DNA from: Candidatus Parcubacteria bacterium
Lineage (GTDB): Bacteria > Patescibacteriota > Minisyncoccia > Minisyncoccales > PEYH01
NCBI GenBank assembly: GCA_026395615.1
Contig: JAPLYH010000035.1
Span: 1-26,608, forward strand
Reading direction: 5' to 3'
DNA: 26,608 bases
The notes under the pieces are model-generated. The model saw only the letters and a list, made by a program, of their open reading frames with translations. It was not told where the DNA came from and searched no databases. The position numbers were made by a program, and so were the translations under genes. Positions 20,448 to 26,608 of this stretch are shown here, one piece after another. The stretch's first letter is position 1, and each line of letters begins with the position of its first letter.

Positions 20448-22334
20448 CTATTTTTCTGTAGTCTGCCCTTCTTCTGGTTTATCCTCGTCTTTCTTATCTG
20501 ATTCTGGTTGGCTTGGCCCCGCTTGTCCTTGCTGATTTTTGTAAAGCTCTGCGCCAACTTTCTGAATAACTTTCGAAAGTTCGTCGCTGATTTTTTTGAT
20601 TTCCTCTATATTATCACTATCTTTCGCTTTCTTCAATTCATTAACTTTATCTTCAATTTCCTTAACTGCGTCACTGGGAATTTTATCTTTCGCATCCTTT
20701 AAAGTTCTTTCGCAACTATATATTAGCGCATCAGCCTGATTTCTCGCCTCTATTAAATCTTTCTTCTTTCTATCTTCTTCGGCGTGAGCCTCTGCTTCCT
20801 TTCTCATTTTTTCAACTTCCTCATCAGATGCGCCACAAGAACCTTCAATTCTTATGGATTGTTTTTTACTTGTTGCTTTATCAGTAGCAGAAACTTGAAG
20901 AATTCCATTAGCATCAATTTCAAAAGAAACTTCTATTTGAGGAATTCCTCGCATAGAAGGAGGAATGCCGTCTAATATAAATCTGCCTAATGATTTGTTA
21001 TCATTAGCCATTGGCCTCTCTCCTTGCAATACTCTTATCTCTACAGATGGTTGATTGTCAGCAGCTGTAGAAAATACTTGAGTTTTTGAAGTAGGAATAG
21101 TTGTATTTTTTGAAATAAGTATTGTGTTTACCCCGCCTAATGTTTCTATGCCTAAAGATAAAGGAGTTACATCCAAAAGCAGGACATCTTTCATATCTCC
21201 TTGGAGAATTCCTCCTTGAATCGCTGCTCCAACAGCCACCACTTCATCTGGATTAATATCTTTTCTTGGTTCCTTATTAAATAATTTTCTAACCTCTTCC
21301 TGTATTTTCGGAGTTCTTGTTTGTCCGCCAACCAAAACTATTTCATCAATATCTTTTGTTTCTAATTTAGCGTCTTTAAGGGTTTTCCTTACTAATTCTA
21401 TAGAAGTATCAATGTAATCCTTTATCATATCCTCAAATTGAGCTCGAGATAATTTGTAATTAAGATGTTTCGGCCCTGAAGCATCAGAGGTAATAAATGG
21501 AAGATTTATATCGCTTTCCAAAGCAGTTGAAAGTTCAATTTTTGCCTTTTCGCCCGCTTCCTTTAAGCGCTGGAGAGCTAATTTATCTTTAGACAAATCT
21601 ATTCCTTGATCTTTTTTAAATTGATTAACCAGCCAATCAATTATTTTTTGATCAAAATCATCTCCACCCAAATGAGTATCTCCATTTGTTGCTTTAACCT
21701 CAACCGTATCTTCTCCTATGTCCAAAATAGAAATATCAAAAGTCCCTCCGCCAAAATCATAAACAACTATTTGCTGTTCTTTTTTCTTGTTCAAACCATA
21801 AGCCAGGGCAGCTGCCGTGGGTTCGTTGATAACCCTTTTGACTTTAAAACCAGCGATTTCTCCTGCCACTTTAGTCGCTTTTCTTTGTGAATCATCAAAA
21901 TAAGCAGGGCAAGTGATAATCGCTTCTTCTATTCTTTCCCCTAAACGATCTTCCGCGTCGTTTTTTAATTTCTGAAGAATCATTGCCGATATTTCAAACG
22001 GTTGATACCATTTATCTCCCATTTTAATCTCTACCCCTGAATCCGAACTTTCTCTTATTTCATAAGGCAAAAGTTTCATATCCTTCTGAACTACTGGATC
22101 GCTGAATTTTCTACCCATCAATCTTTTTACGGAAAAAATTGTATTTTCCGGATTAGTAATTTGCTGACGTTTAGCCAAAATACCAACCATTCTTTCGTTG
22201 TTTTTAGTAATGGTTACAATTGAAGGTGTGGTTCTCGCCCCTTCTTTATTATCCACTATTTCCGGTTCGCCGTTGATAACAACAGCCATTGCTGAATTAG
22301 TTGTCCCGAGATCTATTCCTAGTATTTTAGACAT
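20448..22334 (-). CDS. dnaK: chaperone DnaK (Hsp70)
   Basis: 628 aa. The ATPase domain has phosphate-1 GIDLGTTNS near the start, VINEPTAAALAYG, VYDFGGGTFDISIL and VLVGGQTRTPKIQ. The substrate domain (about 390-505) begins after the LLLDVTPLSLGIET linker. A helical lid and a charged, Glu/Lys/Gln-rich tail follow. It folds and protects proteins in the cytoplasm with DnaJ and GrpE. It lies 12 bases after grpE. There is no SD. Confidence 0.98.
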   Translation of the reverse strand: MSKILGIDLGTTNSAMAVVINGEPEIVDNKEGARTTPSIVTITKNNERMVGILAKRQQITNPENTIFSVKRLMGRKFSDPVVQKDMKLLPYEIRESSDSGVEIKMGDKWYQPFEISAMILQKLKNDAEDRLGERIEEAIITCPAYFDDSQRKATKVAGEIAGFKVKRVINEPTAAALAYGLNKKKEQQIVVYDFGGGTFDISILDIGEDTVEVKATNGDTHLGGDDFDQKIIDWLVNQFKKDQGIDLSKDKLALQRLKEAGEKAKIELSTALESDINLPFITSDASGPKHLNYKLSRAQFEDMIKDYIDTSIELVRKTLKDAKLETKDIDEIVLVGGQTRTPKIQEEVRKLFNKEPRKDINPDEVVAVGAAIQGGILQGDMKDVLLLDVTPLSLGIETLGGVNTILISKNTTIPTSKTQVFSTAADNQPSVEIRVLQGERPMANDNKSLGRFILDGIPPSMRGIPQIEVSFEIDANGILQVSATDKATSKKQSIRIEGSCGASDEEVEKMRKEAEAHAEEDRKKKDLIEARNQADALIYSCERTLKDAKDKIPSDAVKEIEDKVNELKKAKDSDNIEEIKKISDELSKVIQKVGAELYKNQQGQAGPSQPESDKKDEDKPEEGQTTEK

Positions 22335-22346
22335 AGCTTTAAACGA

Positions 22347-22871
22347 TTAATTATTATTGTTATTATTAATTGATTTTTTTGTTACTCTAACGTGCGCCGG
22401 TCGGATAACTCTTTCTTTAAATAAATAACCTTTCTGGATAATATCCACGATTGTTCCTTCTTCTTTTTCATTATCCTCAACTGTTTCAATAACTTCTTCA
22501 AAATGCGGGTTAAATATTTTTCCTACTTCACTTTTTATTTCTTTTACTCCCTGCTTGATTAAAAAGTCTTCAAAATACTTTTTAATTTGTACAAACCCTT
22601 CAATAACAGAATGTTTGCTATCTTGCTCTTGAATACCGCTTTCCGCTTTTTCAAAAAGATTAAGAACATTTAACAATTCCAGTATCCATTCTTCTTTTTC
22701 AAAATCAACCATCTTTTTAAACCGCTCTGCTTCTTCTTTCTTGTAGTTCAAAAAATCCGCTTGACTTCTCTGCCACCCAGATAAATATTTACCCTTTTCC
22801 TCTTCCAATTGTTTTATTTTTTTATCTAAAAACTGCTCTTTTTGAGCTCGTTTTTTGTTCTTTTCTTCCAT
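22347..22871 (-). CDS. grpE: nucleotide exchange factor GrpE
   Basis: 174 aa. A long N-terminal coiled coil (about 1-60) includes the GWQRSQADFLNYKKEEAERF signature. The C-terminal beta-wing domain has VGKIFNPHFEEVIETVE and IVDIIQKGYLFKERVIRPAHVRV. It releases ADP from DnaK. The C-terminus ends in six asparagines encoded by an AAT/AAC triplet run. It is the first gene of grpE-dnaK-dnaJ; hrcA, common in this operon elsewhere, is absent upstream. Confidence 0.96.
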   Translation of the reverse strand: MEEKNKKRAQKEQFLDKKIKQLEEEKGKYLSGWQRSQADFLNYKKEEAERFKKMVDFEKEEWILELLNVLNLFEKAESGIQEQDSKHSVIEGFVQIKKYFEDFLIKQGVKEIKSEVGKIFNPHFEEVIETVEDNEKEEGTIVDIIQKGYLFKERVIRPAHVRVTKKSINNNNNN

Positions 22872-22903
22872 TATAATAAAATTAGTTAAGATTCAACATA
22901 CTT

Positions 22904-22931
22904 ATTTTACACCAAGAATCCCATTTGTCAA
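22904..22931 (-). promoter_or_regulatory. promoter of grpE-dnaK-dnaJ
   Basis: On the minus strand a consensus TTGACA (22926-22931) and TAAAAT (22904-22909) are 16 bases apart. No CIRCE inverted repeat (TTAGCACTC-N9-GAGTGCTAA) is seen. Confidence 0.65.
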
Positions 22932-22978
22932 GCTATGAATTTTATTTCAATTTCAAGTTCAAAATTAGAAAACTTCAG

Positions 22979-23066
22979 ATTACGCGGCCGGGGCGCGTAA
23001 TTTACGTAAAACGTCGGAACCCATACCAGATATAGGAAATCTCGCAACGAGCCCCGGCCGCGTAAT
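22979..23066 (-). repeat. 88-bp structured interspersed repeat, copy B
   Basis: The same length and layout as copy A, in the opposite orientation. The outer 16 bases (ATTACGCGGCCGGGGC) are perfectly inverted at the two ends. The arm at 22979-23001 is a perfect 8-bp stem (ATTACGCG/CGCGTAAT) with a 7-nt loop. Relative to copy A the inner stem pair changed from C-G to G-C, keeping pairing. It lies in the spacer between the divergent grpE and glycosyltransferase genes. Confidence 0.85.
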
Positions 23067-23128
23067 TTTTGGACCTGCAAAAATTGTAAATGTGGATTGT
23101 TGTTCTATTTTACTACCAAAATACTTGC

Positions 23129-23134
23129 TATAAT
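23129..23134 (+). promoter_or_regulatory. extended -10 of the first glycosyltransferase gene
   Basis: TTGC-TATAAT (TG-N-TATAAT type) ends 6 bases before the ATG at 23141, so transcription would start at or next to the start codon and the mRNA would be leaderless. No good -35 is seen. Confidence 0.55.
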
Positions 23135-23140
23135 ATTTCA

Positions 23141-24754
23141 ATGTCAAAAATATACAAAATTAGAATAATTTTCTTTTTGTCATTAGTTCTTTTGGTCGCA
23201 GGATTTTTAAGATTGTATCAACTTGATAAAATTCCTCCTGGATTATATCCCGATGAAGCGATGTACGCGAACAATGCCTTTACTAGCCCAGGTCATGTTT
23301 TTTACCCAGATAATAACGGCAGAGAAGGGCTTTTCATAAACATTGTATCTCTTAGTTTCAAGGTTTTAGGAGCAAGCCCTTTTTCTTTAAGATTAGTTTC
23401 GGCGATTATCGGAATCCTAACTGTTTTTGGATTGTTTCTCCTTTCAAGAGAAATTTTTTCATCTATCAGCGATAAAAAAGAAAACGCCAATTATCTTGCC
23501 TTGATAGCAAGCTTTTTTATTGCCGTTTCTTTTTGGCATGTTAATTTTTCAAGAATCGGATTCAGGGCCATAACGCTGCCTTTCATTTTGGTTTTTATTT
23601 TCTATTTCTTAATGAGGGGGTTACGGAATAAGAATACAGTATTAATGATTATCGCGGGAGCTTTATTCGGACTCGGATTTTACACTTATTCTTCTTTCCG
23701 ATTATCATTCTTAATATTGCCCTTAACTCTATTGCCATATTGGATTTTATCAAGAAAAGAAAAACAGCAAAAACGGTTTATAATTTCATTCATCGCATTC
23801 GGGCTCGCTGCTTGCATAATCGTTATTCCTCTGGCTCTGTATTTCCTTGGACATCAAGCGGATTTTTTCGGACGATTGGGAGATGTTTCCATATTCTCCC
23901 AGCCAAATATCTTTAAGGCCTTTTTTGAAAGTTTGGGTAGACACCTCATAATGTTTAATATTGTCGGGGATTGGAATTGGAGACACAACATCTCTGGCGC
24001 CCCGGAACTATCGCTTATAGTTGGAATTTTCTTTCTTATCGGGTTCGCGGTTGCCATAAAAAAATTATTCTTAGCCATCAAAGAAAAAAAATATCAAATT
24101 CAATCCGCTTATTGGCTGATTTTTTCATGGTTCGGCGCAATGATTTTACCCGGAGTCCTAACTTATGAAGGACTCCCCCATTCTTTAAGAACAATTGGTT
24201 TGATTCCTGTTTTGTTTATATTCGCGGCAATCGGAGCCAATTGGTTATTTGAAAGGATTAAAAAAATGAAACGAATTCCTTCTCTCAGTTCCAACAAAAA
24301 ATGGCGAATGTATTTTATTTATATTATCGCCAGCTTGCTTTTCTTGGGATTATTTGTCGGCGAAACCCAAAAATATTTTATTGATTGGGCTCAAAATCCT
24401 GAAGTCAAAGGAGCGTTCACGGAAAATTTTGTAAAAATTGGAAGAGCCATTAACGCTCTTCCGTCTGACCAGGATATATATGTAATAGTAAATGAACCCG
24501 GAACAGCTGTTCCTTATCCTGATGGAGTTTCTGTTTCAGCCCAAACAATAATGTTCATAGAAAGAACAGAATATGGAAAATTAAGAGCAAAATATTTAAA
24601 GCCAGACCAATTATCGGAAATAAAAATAGGAGATAAAAAAATAGTTATCATACCGATGCGTTTTGATGATGATATTTTGAGTGCTCTTAAAAAAGCATTC
24701 CCGAGCGGAATTGCAAAAACAAAAAATAACATAAAGGTGTTTCTTATAAACTAA
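23141..24754 (+). CDS. GT39/PMT-like membrane glycosyltransferase
   Basis: 537 aa from the ATG at 23141. The upstream in-frame start at 23090 overlaps the promoter and adds a non-conserved segment. About ten TM helices are seen. The catalytic DE motif is in the first outer loop (YPDEAMY, Asp38/Glu39), followed by SLRLVSAIIGILTVFGLFLL, the usual pattern of the PMT_2/GT39 family. The last 120 residues form a soluble domain. Such enzymes move a sugar from a polyprenyl-phosphate donor to a protein or lipid outside the membrane; the acceptor is unknown. It is followed 15 bases later by a second enzyme of this kind. Confidence 0.85.
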   Translation: MSKIYKIRIIFFLSLVLLVAGFLRLYQLDKIPPGLYPDEAMYANNAFTSPGHVFYPDNNGREGLFINIVSLSFKVLGASPFSLRLVSAIIGILTVFGLFLLSREIFSSISDKKENANYLALIASFFIAVSFWHVNFSRIGFRAITLPFILVFIFYFLMRGLRNKNTVLMIIAGALFGLGFYTYSSFRLSFLILPLTLLPYWILSRKEKQQKRFIISFIAFGLAACIIVIPLALYFLGHQADFFGRLGDVSIFSQPNIFKAFFESLGRHLIMFNIVGDWNWRHNISGAPELSLIVGIFFLIGFAVAIKKLFLAIKEKKYQIQSAYWLIFSWFGAMILPGVLTYEGLPHSLRTIGLIPVLFIFAAIGANWLFERIKKMKRIPSLSSNKKWRMYFIYIIASLLFLGLFVGETQKYFIDWAQNPEVKGAFTENFVKIGRAINALPSDQDIYVIVNEPGTAVPYPDGVSVSAQTIMFIERTEYGKLRAKYLKPDQLSEIKIGDKKIVIIPMRFDDDILSALKKAFPSGIAKTKNNIKVFLIN

Positions 24755-24769
24755 AAAGGATTAAAAAAT

Positions 24770-26551
24770 ATGAAACTAGATAATAAAACAACTAATATTA
24801 TAGCGATACTTTTATTAGGGGCTTGTTTTTTAATGGCTTTTTTAAGCTCTAGGAACATGTCCTTGACAATGGATGAAAAAGCCCATATTCCAGCTGGTTA
24901 TTCTTATCTCGCCTTTGGAGATTACCGTCTTAATCCAGAACATCCGCCATTAGCGAAGGACTTGGCTGCCCTTCCCCTTCTTTTCTTAGACCTTAAATTT
25001 CCCCTTCAAGATAAGTCTTGGACCCAAGATAGAAACGGCCAGTGGGATGCAGGATATCAGTTCATATTTAATTCCGGAAACAATCCAGACCAGATAATTT
25101 TTTGGGCTCGTTTGCCAATGATGATTCTTTTAGTATTTATGGGTTGGTTTGTTTTCTTCTGGGTCAGAAAATTAGCAGGCAATAAGGCGGCGCTGATGAC
25201 TCTAGTTTTATTCTCTTTTTGTCCGACTCTCTTGGCGCATGGAAGATTAGTAACAACCGATGTGGCTGCAGCTTTTGGGTTTCTTATTGCCACCTATTTT
25301 TGGGTTAATTTCCTAAAAAAACCGGATTTAAAAAATGTTTTAATTGCCGGCATAATACTCGGCATCGCTCTGTGTCTAAAATTTTCTCTAGTGCTCTTAA
25401 TTCCCTCTTTTATTTTAATAACCGCTGTTTACGCTTATCTTATAAAAGGCGGCTCATTTAAAGACAAATTAAAATCAATATTAAAATATTTCGGAAAAGC
25501 AATTATAGCTGGCTTAATCGCCCTCTTTCTTGTTATCTGGCCGATATATCAACTCCATATAGTAAATTATCCTATTGAAAGACAAATAAAAGATACTCAA
25601 GAAACATTTGAGCATCATTCAAGTAAATTAGTAAGGGACTGGTCGGTTAAATTGGCAAGCAACCAAATTACAAGACCTATTGCTCAATATATGCTCGGAC
25701 TCTTAATGGCAACCCAAAGAGTGGCTGGCGGCAACACTGTCTACTTTATGGGAGAAGTAAATAATCAAGCGTGGAAGGAATATTTTCCGACAATGTATTT
25801 ACTAAAAGCTCCCTTGTCATTTCATATTCTCACATTGATGGTTATAGGATTATGGATTGCCTCAATAAAAAAACGAGACTTTTTCAAGAAATTGATTGAC
25901 CGTTTATATAGATGGACAAGAGAACATATTGCTGAATTCTCCCTTTTAGTTATTCTCATTGTTTATTGGGTTACTTCTATAGTCGGCAATTTGAATATAG
26001 GGGTGAGACATATTCTCCCAGTTTTCCCAATAATGTATATATTCATCGGTGTGGGATTTTTCCGATTGAAAGATGAAATTAAAAAGAAAAAAATAAGGAT
26101 CGCTTTAAGCGGTTTAACTGTGATTCTAATGATTTGGTACGTTGCTAGTTCTTTAATGACATTCCCACATTATCTCTCTTATTATAACGAACTGGCGGGT
26201 GGCACGAAGAATGGTTATAAATACGCCGTTGACTCAAACTACGACTGGGGACAAGATTTAAAACGGCTCGCCGATTTTGTAGATAAAAATAATATCCAAA
26301 AAATAACTCTCTCTTATTTCGGAGGAGACGATCCAAAATATAGGTTAGGGGAAAAACTAAGCGGGACTTCTATATATAAGAACCCAAAAGAAAACAAAGG
26401 ATGGATAGCAATTTCCGCTACCTTTCTTCAAGAGAAAAGAGCAAAAGTAATTGAGGGTTTTAATTTCAATGGCACTGAGCTTGAGTGGTTAAATAACTTT
26501 GAACCTGTAGGAAGAGCCGGTTATTCAATTTTCATTTACAATATCCCATAA
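24770..26551 (+). CDS. GT39/PMT-like membrane glycosyltransferase, second copy
   Basis: 593 aa. The DE motif is MDEKAHIPAGYSYL (Asp35/Glu36), with the LNPEHPPLAKDLAALPLL segment (54-71) characteristic of dolichyl-phosphate-mannose-like transferases. About ten to eleven TM helices are seen, and the C-terminal part (about 470-593) is a soluble domain with NSNYDWGQDLKRL. An AAGGA precedes the ATG at 9-base spacing, one of the few host genes with an SD. It is probably co-transcribed with the gene upstream; the two proteins differ clearly in sequence and may have different substrates. Confidence 0.87.
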   Translation: MKLDNKTTNIIAILLLGACFLMAFLSSRNMSLTMDEKAHIPAGYSYLAFGDYRLNPEHPPLAKDLAALPLLFLDLKFPLQDKSWTQDRNGQWDAGYQFIFNSGNNPDQIIFWARLPMMILLVFMGWFVFFWVRKLAGNKAALMTLVLFSFCPTLLAHGRLVTTDVAAAFGFLIATYFWVNFLKKPDLKNVLIAGIILGIALCLKFSLVLLIPSFILITAVYAYLIKGGSFKDKLKSILKYFGKAIIAGLIALFLVIWPIYQLHIVNYPIERQIKDTQETFEHHSSKLVRDWSVKLASNQITRPIAQYMLGLLMATQRVAGGNTVYFMGEVNNQAWKEYFPTMYLLKAPLSFHILTLMVIGLWIASIKKRDFFKKLIDRLYRWTREHIAEFSLLVILIVYWVTSIVGNLNIGVRHILPVFPIMYIFIGVGFFRLKDEIKKKKIRIALSGLTVILMIWYVASSLMTFPHYLSYYNELAGGTKNGYKYAVDSNYDWGQDLKRLADFVDKNNIQKITLSYFGGDDPKYRLGEKLSGTSIYKNPKENKGWIAISATFLQEKRAKVIEGFNFNGTELEWLNNFEPVGRAGYSIFIYNIP

Positions 26552-26557
26552 GCTACT

Positions 26558-26608
26558 TTAGAAAAATCTTATCAAAACGAAGGTCAATATATTCCTTAGC
26601 TCCCTTGC
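26558..26608 (-). CDS. C-terminal fragment, possibly FtsQ/DivIB
   Basis: The visible end reads KGAKEYIDLRFDKIF and then stops at 26558-26560. The EYIDLRF ending is typical of the FtsQ C-terminus, which in that family forms the last beta strand in the periplasmic domain contacting FtsB. Only about 16 residues are seen, so the call is tentative. It converges on the glycosyltransferase gene 6 bases away. Confidence 0.45.
   Translation of the reverse strand, partial: ARELRNILTFVLIRFF

Overview
The window looks like a piece of a Patescibacteria (CPR, probably Parcubacteria-like) chromosome. The host genes are AT-rich and tightly packed. They often overlap by ATGA or sit a few bases apart, and most lack a Shine-Dalgarno (SD) sequence. 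A DUF5652 small membrane protein, short CPR-style membrane ORFs and GT39-type membrane glycosyltransferases point the same way. No rRNA, CRISPR array or transposase gene was found. The taxonomic call is an inference from gene content and style, not from a marker phylogeny.

Left part (1-5126, minus strand): the start of a DEAD-box helicase running off the edge; a TIM-barrel orphan gene; a UMPH-1-type HAD nucleotidase; a DUF5652 protein; a secreted or membrane FecR-domain protein; a two-gene GC-rich orphan cassette; a small two-TM protein; and an ASCH/DUF3850 protein. A 35-nt sequence is repeated just upstream of the FecR gene and the two-TM gene.

Centre (5127-11208, minus): a seven-gene, co-directional, nearly gapless defence operon. 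In transcription order it encodes a PD-(D/E)XK nuclease with DUF5655, a DpnA-like beta-class DNA methyltransferase, a putative restriction endonuclease, a TM/coiled-coil/winged-helix protein, a ParB-like protein, a candidate nuclease with a Q-type active site, and a D12-class (Dam-like) adenine methylase. A fragment of an XRE-type regulator lies 12 bases before the first start codon. The DpnA-like plus Dam-like pair recalls DpnII-type (GATC) systems, but the other partners differ. To the right are rarA and an HTH-Doc toxin-antitoxin pair, apparently co-transcribed.

Right part (13400-26608): a GC-rich orphan gene; a 48-aa membrane ORF; ribosomal genes rpmA (plus) and rplI (minus) meeting end to end; a CtpA-type S41 protease and an LPG-synthase-like flippase; about 1 kb holding a GC-rich block of uncertain coding capacity and a structured repeat; another GC-rich orphan gene with a long leader hairpin; tRNA-Lys(TTT); dnaJ-dnaK-grpE (transcribed grpE to dnaJ, with no hrcA and no CIRCE seen); two GT39-like membrane glycosyltransferases on the plus strand; and the tail of what looks like ftsQ.

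Two things stand out. First, five GC-rich units (about 243-1122, 3350-4280, 13405-14240, 17485-18065, 18384-19055) are set into AT-rich surroundings, each with promoter-like and SD sequences and most with a clear terminator. Their products show no family I can name securely. Second, an 88-bp repeat occurs twice in opposite orientation (18253-18340 and 22979-23066). It has a conserved 42-bp core and flanking hairpin arms whose bases change in a compensatory way between copies, so it is a structured, probably mobile or functional element.
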